Positions 46,818 to 55,852 of a stretch of 64,000 bases of DNA are shown piece after piece. This stretch comes from Xanthomonas sp. XNM01. Its GTDB lineage: Bacteria; Pseudomonadota; Gammaproteobacteria; Xanthomonadales; Xanthomonadaceae. Numbering within the stretch: position 1 is the first letter of the stretch; each line of letters begins with the position of its first letter. The stretch spans positions 124,001 to 188,000 of the forward strand of contig NZ_JACVAP010000006.1 of assembly GCF_014851915.1 (NCBI RefSeq), read 5' to 3'. Both the position numbers and the translations under genes were made by a program. The notes beneath the pieces were generated by a model. The model searched no databases. It was not told where the DNA came from and saw only the letters and a program-made list of their open reading frames with translations.

Positions 46818-48992
46818 ATGAATTCCAGACTCTCCGTTGCCCTGATCGCCTTCCTGGTGGCCGCCCCGGTCGCCCTGCTGGCGCGTGCCGACACTCCTTC
46901 GGTGGCGATCGCGCCGACCGCCGACCAGGCCACGACCTCCAAGCTGGTCCACGGCCTGCTCTCGGACAGCCGCTACGCGTATCGCCCGCGCCAGGCCGAC
47001 GACGCGATGTCGGCCGACATGTTCAAGCGCTACCTCGAGTCGCTGGACGGCAACAAGCAGTTCTTCACCGCGGCCGACATCGCGAAATTCGATCCCTATC
47101 GCACGCGCTTCGACGACGCGGTGCGCAATGGTGACCCGGCGGTGGCCTTCGCCATGTTCTCGGTCTACCGCGAGCGGGTGGAGCAGCGCGTGGCCCATGC
47201 GCGCGAGCTGCTCAAGCGCAACTTCGACTTCAGCGGCAGCGACCGCTGGGAGTACGACCGCAAGGACGCTGCGTGGGCGGCCGACGATGCGGCGCTGGAC
47301 GAGCTGTGGCGCAAGTCGGTCATGAACGACTGGCTGCGGCTGAAGCTGGCCGGCAAGGAGCCGGCGGAGATCCGCAAGACCTTGGACAAGCGCTACGAGC
47401 AGATCGCCCGCTCGGTCGAGCAGCTCAAGAGCGAGGACGTGTTCTCGCTGTTCCTCAACTCCTACACCAGCGCGATCGATCCGCACACCGACTACCTCAA
47501 CCCGCGCTCGGCCGAGAACTTCAACCAGGCGATGTCGCTGTCGCTGGAAGGCATCGGCGCGCAGCTGCAGCGCCAGGACGACGTGGTGGTGATCCGCGAG
47601 ATCATCCCCGGCGGCCCGGCCGCGATGGACGGCACGCTGAAGGCGGGCGACCGCATCGTCGGCGTCGGCCAGGACCGCTCCGGTGCGATCGAGGACGTGA
47701 TCGGCTGGCGCATCGACGATGTCGTCGCCAAGATCCGCGGCAAGAAGGACACCCAGGTGCGCCTGGAGTTCATCCCGGCCGAGAACGGCATCGACGGCGA
47801 GCACCGCATGGTCACCCTGACCCGTGCGCGCGTGCAGCTGGCCGAGCAGGCGGCCAAGTCCAAGACCTACACGATCCCCGGCGAGAACGGCGGGCCGGAG
47901 CGCCGCATCGGCGTGATCGAGCTGCCGACCTTCTACCAGGACTTCGAGGGCCGCCGCCGCAACGGCGACGACTACACCTCGGCCACCCGCGACGTCGCCA
48001 ACCTGCTGGCGAAGTTCAAGGAGGACAAGCTGGACGGCGTGGTCCTGGACCTGCGCAACAACGGCGGCGGTTCGCTGGACGAGGCGGTGCAGCTGACCGG
48101 CCTGTTCATCGACCAGGGCCCGGTGGTGCAGGTGCGCGAATCCGGCGGCCGCATCAGCGTCAACAGCGACCGCAAGGCCGGCGTGGCGTGGGACGGCCCG
48201 CTGGCGGTGATGATCAACCGCGCTTCGGCGTCGGCCTCGGAGATCTTCGCCGGCGCGATGCAGGATTACGGCCGCGCGCTGGTGATCGGCGAGACCACCT
48301 ACGGCAAGGGCACCGTGCAGAACATGGTCGACCTGGACCGCTGGCCCAGCAGCGAAGGCCCGCGCTTCGGCCAGGTCAAGCTGACCATCGCCCAGTTCTT
48401 CCGCGTCAGCGGCAGCAGCACCCAGCACAAGGGCGTGGAGCCGGACATCGCCTATCCGCTGAGCGTGGATGCCAACGAGTTCGGCGAGAGCACCTACGAC
48501 AACGCGCTGCCGTGGACCCGGATCGCGGCCGTGCCGCACACCCGCTACGGCAACTTCGCGCCGATGCTGCCGCGCCTGCAGACCCTGCACGCGCAGCGCA
48601 TCGCCGACGACCTCGAGTTCCAGTGGTGGACCGAGGACGTGGCCCACTATCGGGCCGAGGCGGCCAAGAAGTACCTGTCGCTCAACGAGGCCGAGCGCCG
48701 CGCCGAGCGCGACCGCCAGGAGACCCAGCGCAAGGAGCGCCAGGCGATCCGCCGCGAGAAGGGGCTGGACCTGGATCCGCTGGCCGAGGAGACCGACGAC
48801 GGCCTGACCGCCAACGAGCGCGACGTGGTCAAGGATGCCGCCCGCGAGAAGGCCGCCGAGAAGCGCCCGGATCCGCTGCAGCGCGAGTCGGCCTTCATCC
48901 TGGCCAACGCCATCGACCTGCTGCAGAAGGACCAGCCGCTGTCGGCGCAGGTGCTGCCGCAGTCGACCTCGGCGGTGCGCTGGGCCGAGTGA
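46818..48992 (+). CDS. prc: carboxy-terminal processing protease Prc/Tsp (S41A)
   Basis: This periplasmic serine protease degrades or trims proteins from non-polar C-termini and affects peptidoglycan-enzyme turnover in enterics. The 724-aa product has a signal peptide (LSVALIAFLVAAPVALLARA), an N-terminal helical domain and a PDZ domain (SLEGIGAQLQRQDDVVVIREI, about 235-330). The S41 catalytic core carries Ser in NRASASASEIFAGAM and Lys in GETTYGKGTVQNM. The helical C-terminal domain (from about 600) resembles the DUF3340 tail of long Tsp proteins. The length is close to that of E. coli Prc. A strong intrinsic terminator follows 38 bp after the stop. Confidence 0.95.
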   Translation: MNSRLSVALIAFLVAAPVALLARADTPSVAIAPTADQATTSKLVHGLLSDSRYAYRPRQADDAMSADMFKRYLESLDGNKQFFTAADIAKFDPYRTRFDDAVRNGDPAVAFAMFSVYRERVEQRVAHARELLKRNFDFSGSDRWEYDRKDAAWAADDAALDELWRKSVMNDWLRLKLAGKEPAEIRKTLDKRYEQIARSVEQLKSEDVFSLFLNSYTSAIDPHTDYLNPRSAENFNQAMSLSLEGIGAQLQRQDDVVVIREIIPGGPAAMDGTLKAGDRIVGVGQDRSGAIEDVIGWRIDDVVAKIRGKKDTQVRLEFIPAENGIDGEHRMVTLTRARVQLAEQAAKSKTYTIPGENGGPERRIGVIELPTFYQDFEGRRRNGDDYTSATRDVANLLAKFKEDKLDGVVLDLRNNGGGSLDEAVQLTGLFIDQGPVVQVRESGGRISVNSDRKAGVAWDGPLAVMINRASASASEIFAGAMQDYGRALVIGETTYGKGTVQNMVDLDRWPSSEGPRFGQVKLTIAQFFRVSGSSTQHKGVEPDIAYPLSVDANEFGESTYDNALPWTRIAAVPHTRYGNFAPMLPRLQTLHAQRIADDLEFQWWTEDVAHYRAEAAKKYLSLNEAERRAERDRQETQRKERQAIRREKGLDLDPLAEETDDGLTANERDVVKDAAREKAAEKRPDPLQRESAFILANAIDLLQKDQPLSAQVLPQSTSAVRWAE

Positions 48993-49030
48993 TCGGCGCA
49001 GGCACAGGCCTGCAGCGCTGAGCCAACCAA

Positions 49031-49063
49031 CCCCGTGTGCGCCGGGCGCCCACGGGGTTTTTT
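49031..49063 (+). terminator. intrinsic terminator after prc
   Basis: CCCCGTG (49031-49037) pairs with CACGGGG (49051-49057). The inner GCGC segments extend the stem, and a run of six Ts follows (49058-49063). This is the clearest Rho-independent terminator in the window. Confidence 0.9.
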
Positions 49064-49179
49064 GTGGACCATGACAGACCGGTCCAGAGCGGTCGCCTCC
49101 GCGTCGAGGGCGGGAGGCGGTGAAGACAGCCGCCGCCGCGGTCGCGCAGTCTCCGTGGGGAAGGCCGGCGTCATGCCTC

Positions 49180-49609
49180 GCAGGCGGCCGCTTGGGGCCG
49201 GCCATCACGCCTGTGCACTGACACGCGCCGCGTACGGCATCTGCCTGGCCTCCGATGTTGCGGTCGGCCATGCGTGCGTTGCTTCGAACGGCTGCCGCAG
49301 AAACGCTGCGCGATAGCCAGATAGCCAGATAGCTTGGCAATGGTGGCTGCGACGCTCCTGCCGGAACCGCCAGCGCATCGTGTCTGTAGGAGGCCGCTTG
49401 AGGCCGAGCGCCATGTCTGTTGCACGACGCCGCGTCTGGAAGGCGCGTTGTGCCCGGTGCCTGTTGTTTACCTCAACGGCGTGGAAACGCCGCATGGCGG
49501 CCTGCCGCGAACAACGTGCTGCGGCACTGCCCGAAGCGGACTGCAGCGGCGGCAACTTATGTGGATACGGCCAACGCGTCCCACCTGTAGGAGGCCGCCC
49601 GTGGCCGAC
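49180..49609. repeat. three dispersed REP-like hairpin sequences
   Basis: Similar short sequences occur at about 49180-49203, 49385-49408 and 49586-49609: TGTAGGAGGCCGCTTGAGG in the second, with GGCC-loop-GGCC dyads in all three. They resemble the TGTAGGAGCGGGCTTG-type REP of pseudomonads, but the dyads are imperfect. Spacing is about 205 bp. An octamer GATAGCCA is also repeated near 49312-49335. The region 49064-49760 has no believable gene. Confidence 0.4.
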
Positions 49610-49760
49610 GGCGCGCGCTGCCGTCGCACACCGTCCCGTTCTCGCATGCCGGGATGGGCGGGGATGCGAGGATCCGTTCGCACGCGTGGGCCTGATGATG
49701 CGACGCCTTCAGCGCATGTGCCGCCTGTCCACAGTGACCGCGGCCTCATCGACGATCCCA

Positions 49761-49802
49761 CCGCTGCCGCTGCCGCTGCCGCTGCCGCTGCCGCTGCCGC
49801 TG
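49761..49802. repeat. hexanucleotide array, CCGCTG x7
   Basis: Seven perfect CCGCTG copies (CAGCGG on the minus strand) end 7 bp before the stop codon of the minus-strand gene at 49810. The motif differs by one base from the CAACGG array at 43201, and both lie just behind the end of a minus-strand gene. Confidence 0.9.
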
Positions 49803-49809
49803 CCGCGGC

Positions 49810-50427
49810 TCAATGCGCACTGTCGTGATGCACGAATTTCGGCATCTCCCAGCGGAAGCGGATCGCCATCAGCCGCAGCGCGAAGCCGCCACCCAGGCAG
49901 AGCAGCGTCGCGATGTCCTGCGGGACGCGCACCTCGAGCAGCAGCAGATAGGCCGCGCCGGTCAGCAGCGATACCACCGCGTACAGCTCCTTCTGGAAGA
50001 TCAACGGCACCTCGTTGCACAGCACGTCGCGCAGCACGCCGCCGAACGCGCCGGTGAGCATGCCGGCGATCAGCACGATCGGCGGCGCATGTCCGGCCTC
50101 GCGCGCGACCGCGCAGCCGATCAGGGTGAACGCGACCAGACCCAGCCCGTCCAGGACGAGGAACGGTCGCCGGAAATGGTGCATCCAGCGTGCAAGCCAC
50201 GTCGCCACCAGCGCCGCGCAGATGGTGAAGCCCAGATACTCCGGATGGGCGACCCAGCCCAGCGGGTAGTGGCCCAGCAGCACGTCGCGCAGCGAACCGC
50301 CGCCGAGCGCGGTGACGCAGGCGATGATGATCACGCCGAACAGGTCCATGCGCCGTTTGCCGGCGGCGAGCGCGCCGGTCATGGCTTCGGCGGAAATGGC
50401 GATCAGGTAGATGACGGACAGCAGCAT
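49810..50427 (-). CDS. YicG/TRIC-family (UPF0126) membrane protein, probably glycine-related
   Basis: The 205-aa protein belongs to the bacterial TRIC/UPF0126 family with two homologous three-helix halves. The repeated signature GGGSLRDVLLG in the first half is matched by GGVLRDVLCNEVP in the second. About seven membrane helices are seen. ATG 50427 follows GGAG at proper spacing; longer starts add arginine-rich sequence. A tandem glycine riboswitch lies 88 nt upstream on the same strand. Riboswitch control of UPF0126 genes is known and suggests glycine uptake or export, although TRIC homologues elsewhere conduct cations. A CCGCTG array abuts its 3' end. Confidence 0.9.
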   Translation of the reverse strand: MLLSVIYLIAISAEAMTGALAAGKRRMDLFGVIIIACVTALGGGSLRDVLLGHYPLGWVAHPEYLGFTICAALVATWLARWMHHFRRPFLVLDGLGLVAFTLIGCAVAREAGHAPPIVLIAGMLTGAFGGVLRDVLCNEVPLIFQKELYAVVSLLTGAAYLLLLEVRVPQDIATLLCLGGGFALRLMAIRFRWEMPKFVHHDSAH

Positions 50428-50514
50428 GCGCACGGCTCCGGTGGCGCGACAGGGCCGGCCACGCCGCAACCGCGCGAAGCTGCGCGCAGAGCCCGGTGAC
50501 CGGTGCCGCTCCCG

Positions 50515-50690
50515 CTGTCCTTTTGCCTGAGAGTTCAGCGGCGTGGCCGCGTGCCCCTTCGGCGGACCAGTGAAGGTCTCTCTCCAGATCGGCGTGTCGG
50601 ATGCATGGGTGACGGGGGTGCCCGCCGGCCTGAGCGATTATGGGAGCCTGCGCCTTCGGCGGGAGCCTCGCGGCTCCACTCTCCTGCATC
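50515..50690 (-). promoter_or_regulatory. tandem glycine riboswitch
   Basis: Read on the minus strand there are two successive aptamer-like units. Unit 1 has GGAGAGTGGAG (near 50684), GCCGAAGGCGCAGG (near 50660) and GCTCAGGC (near 50634). Unit 2 has TGGAGAGAGACC (near 50585), GCCGAAGGGGCA (50563-50552) and CTCTCAGGCAAAAGGACAG (50533-50515). GCCGAAGG-N-GCA and CTCAGGCAAAAGGAC are the conserved core of glycine aptamers. It lies in the leader of the YicG-family gene. The 88-nt expression platform contains CACCGGTCACCGG-type pairing options. Confidence 0.88.
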
Positions 50691-51146
50691 CGCGCACAGT
50701 GTAGCGGGATGGCATGCCGCCTGAGGCATCGCGCACCGTCGGGTTCATGTGCCGGACCGTTCTCCCTGCGCGCGGCCCCGCGCGCTGCCGGGGGGGACGG
50801 GGCACTCCTCCGTGCGCCGCCTGTGGGCCTGGTCGATGGCAGTGCGCTCATTGCCGCGGGGGCTGCGGCGGGTGGCCGGCGCTTGCCGGCGCGCGTGCTG
50901 GAACAAGGCCGCCATGCCGAACGTCATGCAGTGCGTGGCGTCTCCGGACAACGCCCGCCCGATGCGCCGCCCGGGAAACGGCGGGTGCGCACCGCACCGC
51001 GTCCGGTCGCGGAAGACGGGCGCCGCAGTCCGTTTCCCGGTTTCCCTGTCCACCCGCACGCGGCTTTGACATGCCTAGTAGCGGGGTTGGGCAGACCCGG
51101 GTGTGGCGACGCTTCGGGGAGCGAACCGGGTTGTCGGGGAAAAGGC

Positions 51147-51189
51147 CGGGATGCAGACGTCGTGGAGCGGGGACGTCTGCGTCATCCCG
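51147..51189. repeat. long hairpin in a gene-free stretch
   Basis: CGGGATG plus CAGACGTC (51147-51161) pairs with GACGTCTG (51172-51179) and CATCCCG (51183-51189), interrupted only by a 3-nt bulge, with a 10-nt loop. It is 127 bp beyond the dadR stop. It may be a terminator, an sRNA element or a dispersed repeat. The rest of 50691-51316 shows nothing I can support. Confidence 0.45.
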
Positions 51190-51316
51190 CAGCGGTGCTT
51201 CGGCACGCGGTCCGTCGTGGCGCGTCTGCCTGCGTGCACACCGCGTCGCCGTGCTGCCTGGATGGCGTCCGGGACGGGAGGCGCAGGACGGTGGCGCGCC
51301 CCCACCGTGGCGTCCC

Positions 51317-51817
51317 TCAGTCCGGAATCGCCAGCGCCAGCGTCTCCTTCACCTCTTCCATCACGATGTAGCTCTTCGACTCGCGCACGTGCGGCAGGGT
51401 CAGCAGGCTGCTGCCGAGCAGCTTGCGGTAGGACGCCATCTCCGAGATCCGCGCCTTGATCAGGTAGTCGAAATCGCCCGACATCAGGTGGCACTCCAGC
51501 ACGTTCGGCAGCTTCAGCGCGGCGCGGCGGAACTCCTCGAAGATGTCGCCGGACTTGTACGACAGGCTGATCTCCACGAACACCAGCAACCCGGCCTTCA
51601 GGTGCTGCGGATTGAGCTTGGCGTAGTAGCCCTCGATCACGCCGTCGCGTTCGAGCCGGCGCACGCGCTCGGTGCAGGGCGTGGTCGACAGGCCGACCCG
51701 CTCGCCCAGTTCGGTGAACGAGATCCGCCCCTCCTGCTGCAGGATGCGCAGGATGTTGCGGTCGATCCGGTCCAGGTCGCGGGGACGGTCGCGCGGGGTG
51801 GCGGAGCGGGGCGGCAT
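51317..51817 (-). CDS. dadR: Lrp/AsnC-family regulator, DadR-like
   Basis: The 166-aa protein has an N-terminal winged helix ([45 protein letters not shown]) and a C-terminal RAM ligand domain ([52 protein letters not shown]). It is closer in sequence, as I recall it, to Pseudomonas DadR than to enteric Lrp. Its position, divergent from dadA-alr, is the Pseudomonas arrangement in which DadR activates the alanine-degrading operon with L-alanine. That role is therefore inferred. ATG 51817 has a GGAGG five bases upstream. Confidence 0.88.
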   Translation of the reverse strand: MPPRSATPRDRPRDLDRIDRNILRILQQEGRISFTELGERVGLSTTPCTERVRRLERDGVIEGYYAKLNPQHLKAGLLVFVEISLSYKSGDIFEEFRRAALKLPNVLECHLMSGDFDYLIKARISEMASYRKLLGSSLLTLPHVRESKSYIVMEEVKETLALAIPD

Positions 51818-51837
51818 GGAAACCTCCGTGGGTGCCG

Positions 51838-51908
51838 TTCTGTTCAATGGATTCGCCTATCAGGCGCCTTCAAAACAGAAAAAACAACTGCAATCCGCTT
51901 CCTATACT
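51838..51908 (+). promoter_or_regulatory. dadR/dadA divergent control region
   Basis: A TATACT hexamer at 51903-51908 is a good -10 for dadA without a recognisable -35, as expected for an activated promoter. Upstream lie an inverted repeat TTCTGTT (51838-51844) / AACAGAA (51874-51880) and, between them, the palindrome CGCCT-ATC-AGGCG (51854-51866). These are candidate regulator-binding sites. The segment is locally AT-rich. Confidence 0.45.
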
Positions 51909-51967
51909 TCGCATCCTACACATCGGCCCAGTCCGGGCCAGTGAAAGCTCTTGTCGCGAGGCATCCG

Positions 51968-53278
51968 ATGCGTGTTCTGGTCCTGGGCAGTGGTGTGATC
52001 GGCGTCGCCAGCGCGTGGTATCTGGCCCGCGCCGGCTTCGAGGTCACCGTGGTCGATCGCGAGCCGGGGCCGGCGCTGGCCACCAGCTACGCCAATGCCG
52101 GGCAGATCTCGCCCGGCTACGCCTCGCCCTGGGCTGCGCCCGGCGTGCCGCTGAAGGCGCTCAAGTGGTTGTTCCAGACCCACGCACCGCTGGCGATCCG
52201 CCTGACTGGCGATCCGGACCAGTACCTGTGGATGGCGCAGATGCTGCGCAACTGCACCGCCGCGCGCTATGCGGTGAACAAGGAACGCATGGTGCGGCTG
52301 GCCGAGTACAGCCGCGACTGCATGGATGAGCTGCGCGCCGAGACCGGCATCGCCTACGAGGGCCGCGAGCTCGGCACCGTGCAGCTGTTCCGCACCCAGG
52401 CCCAGCTGGACGCCGCTGCACGCGACATCGCGGTGCTGCGCGAAACCGGCGTGCCCTATGAACTGCTCGACCGCGCGGGCATCGCCCGGGTCGAGCCGGC
52501 GCTGGCCGGCGTCCTCGGCACGCTGAGCGGCGCGCTGCGCCTGCCCGGCGACCAGACCGGCGACTGCAGGATCTTCACCGAGCGCCTGGCCGAACTGGCC
52601 AGGGCGCAGGGCGTGGAGTTCCGCTACGGCGCCCGCATCGAACAGCTCGAAAGCGATGGCCAGCGCATCACCGGCGTGCGTATCGACGGCCGCGTCGAAA
52701 CCGCCGACCGTTACGTGCTGGCGCTGGGCAGCTGGTCGCCGGCGCTGGTCAAGCCGCTGGGCCTGCGCCTGCCGGTCTATCCGCTGAAGGGGTATTCGCT
52801 GACCATCCCGATCACCGATGCGGCGATGGCGCCGACCTCCACCGTGCTCGACGAGAGCTACAAGGTCGCGCTGACCCGCTTCGACGACCGCATCCGCGTC
52901 GGCGGCATGGCCGAGATCGCCGGCTTCGACCTGCGTCTGGATCCGCGCCGCCGCGCCACGCTGGAAAAGGTCGTCGGCGACCTGTACCCGCACGGCGGCG
53001 ACCTCGCCCGCGCCGAGTTCTGGACCGGCCTGCGCCCGGCCACGCCGGACGGCACGCCGGTGGTCGGCGCCACGCCGTACCGCAACCTGTTCCTCAACAC
53101 CGGCCATGGCACGCTGGGCTGGACGATGGCCTGCGGCTCGGGCCGCTATCTGGCCGACCTGATCGCGCTGCGCCCCACCGGCATCCGCGGCGACGGCCTG
53201 GACATCGCGCGTTACGGCGCCCGCAGTCAGGTGCCGTCCGGCGATGCCGGTGCGGTTCCGGCGACAATGGCGCGCTGA
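51968..53278 (+). CDS. dadA: D-amino acid dehydrogenase, small subunit type (DadA)
   Basis: DadA is a membrane-associated flavoenzyme that oxidises D-alanine to pyruvate, passing electrons to quinone. The 436-aa protein begins with the FAD loop [20 protein letters not shown] and carries the family block [32 protein letters not shown] lies in the substrate domain, and [39 protein letters not shown] is the C-terminal FAD region (cited here in parts: [14 protein letters not shown] and [14 protein letters not shown]). It is followed after 44 bp by alanine racemase, giving the L-Ala to D-Ala to pyruvate route. Start ATG 51968 follows GCGAGG. Confidence 0.94.
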   Translation: MRVLVLGSGVIGVASAWYLARAGFEVTVVDREPGPALATSYANAGQISPGYASPWAAPGVPLKALKWLFQTHAPLAIRLTGDPDQYLWMAQMLRNCTAARYAVNKERMVRLAEYSRDCMDELRAETGIAYEGRELGTVQLFRTQAQLDAAARDIAVLRETGVPYELLDRAGIARVEPALAGVLGTLSGALRLPGDQTGDCRIFTERLAELARAQGVEFRYGARIEQLESDGQRITGVRIDGRVETADRYVLALGSWSPALVKPLGLRLPVYPLKGYSLTIPITDAAMAPTSTVLDESYKVALTRFDDRIRVGGMAEIAGFDLRLDPRRRATLEKVVGDLYPHGGDLARAEFWTGLRPATPDGTPVVGATPYRNLFLNTGHGTLGWTMACGSGRYLADLIALRPTGIRGDGLDIARYGARSQVPSGDAGAVPATMAR

Positions 53279-53322
53279 ATCCCGCCGTTCTCCTTCCCCT
53301 TCGCTGTCCGTAGCTGCTGCCG

Positions 53323-54393
<1,071 letters not shown>

Positions 54394-54611
54394 GCTGGGG
54401 CGGGTTGTCTCCGGCCAATGCGAGAAAGCATCGGAGTGGGAGTGCCGGAACTGGGCGCCATCGCATCGGCAGCCCGTCACCCCCGATACGTAACGCCATC
54501 CAGTCGTACCGCGAAGGGCCTTGTCCGCTCAGCTGTGGTGATTTCCAGCGCAAGGCGTGGCATGCGTTCCGATCCACAACGTATGCCGGTATGGCACTGT
54601 TACGCTTGGTG

Positions 54612-54661
54612 AGTTAACACTCGAAGCGCAACGCTCCGCATCGCTCTTCGATTCGTTAGAC
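54612..54661 (+). repeat. attC-like site upstream of the small cassette gene
   Basis: GTTAGAC at 54655-54661 fits the integron core-site consensus GTTRRRY. It faces AGTTAAC at 54612-54618 (one mismatch to RYYYAAC). Inside, TCGAAG (54621-54626) pairs with CTTCGA (54646-54651). Spacing of outer and inner boxes with unpaired bases between them resembles a short attC hairpin (50 bp). Local GC is about 54% over 54541-54660 by hand count. The preceding 54394-54611 shows no convincing gene. Confidence 0.5.
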
Positions 54662-54684
54662 CAGTCCAGTGCCAGGAGGCGGAA

Positions 54685-54909
54685 GTGATCAGGACTTCAC
54701 AGGTGGCGATCCTTGTTCTTGCGAATGCGCCGGTACTTGCGCTGGCGAGCGATGATTTGAACCGGGCCGCGGCCCAAACCGGCTATGCGCACGGACGATT
54801 CATGGGGCAATTTCTTCCGTACGGTGTGGCGCTGGTTGTGGCCATAGGTGTCTGGATGGGGTGGCGTGCATGGAAGTCGCGTCGCAACCGCAGGCGTGAT
54901 GATGTCTAA
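54685..54909 (+). CDS. small membrane protein in a putative integron cassette
   Basis: The 74-aa product starts with GTG at 54685 behind a strong AGGAGG site six bases upstream. It has an N-terminal hydrophobic stretch that may be a signal (VAILVLANAPVLALA), a short polar part (SDDLNRAAAQTGYAHGRF), one transmembrane helix (GVALVVAIGVWMGWRAW) and a basic tail (KSRRNRRRDDV). No family was recognised. Its TAA stop lies inside a GTCTAAC attC core, as is common for cassette genes. GC is about 61% by hand count, below the surrounding genes. The function is unknown. Confidence 0.65.
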   Translation: MIRTSQVAILVLANAPVLALASDDLNRAAAQTGYAHGRFMGQFLPYGVALVVAIGVWMGWRAWKSRRNRRRDDV

Positions 54910-54929
54910 CCATTCATTCAAGCCGACGC
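54904..54929 (+). repeat. left half of an attC site, right half missing
   Basis: GTCTAAC (54904-54910) is followed by CATTCATTCAAGCCGACGC, closely matching the left half of classical attC sites. GTCTAAC is the exact complement of GTTAGAC at the other end of the cassette, as the excision-circle model requires. The expected right half (about GGCTTAA...GCGTTAG) is not found in the next 140 bp, so the site looks truncated. Confidence 0.6.
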
Positions 54930-55069
54930 GGTAGTTCCTTCGCGATTGGTCCGCGATCCGACCCCTTGGCAAGTGCCCGCTGTTGGCGGAGAGTGCGCGC
55001 CTGGAAACCCTGCAGGGTCGAATCCGTCCGTGATTCCGCCTGGGCCGGTGCTACTCGACAGGACGCAGC

Positions 55070-55420
55070 ATGCGGATCATCTATCTTCTTCTCTGTATCG
55101 CGGGCACGGCCTTGCCGCTTTCGCAGTTTGTCCCCTGGCTGTCCGCGCATGGTCTCGACATGCCGCTGCTGCTGCGGGAGGCGACGTCGGACCGGATCGC
55201 GGCGTTCGCGTGGGCGGACGTGCTCGTTTCAGGGCTGGCGGTCGCGGCGTTCGTGCTGGTCGAAGGGCGCAGGCTCGCGATGCCTCGGCTGTGGATGCCG
55301 GTGTGCTGCCTCGTGGTCGGCCCGTCACTGGCGTTGCCGCTGTTCCTGCTGCTGCGCGAGCGGCATCTTGCGGCAGCCGCCGCCGCATCCGGGGCGTCGG
55401 CGCGGCGCCACGGCGGCTGA
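55070..55420 (+). CDS. DUF2834 membrane protein
   Basis: The 116-aa protein has three to four hydrophobic segments and the DUF2834 signature residues: LPLSQFVPWLSAHGLDMP near the N-terminus, FAWADVLVSGLAVAAFVLVE in the middle and VVGPSLALPLFLLLRE near the end. An AGGA Shine-Dalgarno lies seven bases before ATG 55070. The family is a small inner-membrane group of unknown function. It lies between the putative cassette and an immunity-like gene on the same strand. Confidence 0.82.
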   Translation: MRIIYLLLCIAGTALPLSQFVPWLSAHGLDMPLLLREATSDRIAAFAWADVLVSGLAVAAFVLVEGRRLAMPRLWMPVCCLVVGPSLALPLFLLLRERHLAAAAAASGASARRHGG

Positions 55421-55512
55421 CGCCTCCATCAGCCTCTTCGTGACCACCGGATGCGTGCGGTGGTCCGGGCGGCTTCCCAACATCGAGCGTGCTTCAACCA
55501 TCGGGGGATTCC

Positions 55513-55800
55513 ATGCTGAGCATCGTCACCCACCAGGAGGGCGACGTGGTCCACCTGCATGCGGACCTGGCCGGCCTGGAGGCGCTCGAACACGCGATCG
55601 CGGCATTGCGCCGGCGCGTGGCCGCGGGCGACTGCGAAGACAGCCATTTCTTCAGCGCGGCCTGGGGCGGCGACGCGCTGACCGAGACCATGCTGGCGCA
55701 GGAGCAGGCGTCCGGATGCAGGCAGGTCCATCATCTGAAACTGTTCGGGTGGACGGACGCGTGGGCGCAGCGGCATGGCCTGGCCACCGAGGTGCCGTGA
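55513..55800 (+). CDS. Imm32-like immunity protein
   Basis: The 95-aa cytosolic protein from ATG 55513 (GGGGG upstream) has a compact alpha/beta pattern: LSIVTHQEGDVVHLHADLAGLEALEHAI, then HFFSAAWGGDALTETML and HHLKLFGW (each quoted in part). The WGGDxLTE block followed by HHLK is, to my recollection, the Imm32 hallmark. Imm32 proteins are predicted to neutralise a polymorphic toxin, but no toxin gene is visible nearby, so it may be an orphan. The assignment is by motif only. Confidence 0.6.
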   Translation: MLSIVTHQEGDVVHLHADLAGLEALEHAIAALRRRVAAGDCEDSHFFSAAWGGDALTETMLAQEQASGCRQVHHLKLFGWTDAWAQRHGLATEVP

Positions 55801-55852
55801 TCGTGCATCCTTCCCGACACAGTGCCCTTCGTTTCGAGCCCCATCGCTGCCC

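Noticed and set aside
54418-54612. 64-codon open frame ending right before the attC-like site
   Set aside because: Arg/Ser-rich, no ribosome-binding site and no protein-like pattern. I could not support it as a preceding cassette gene.
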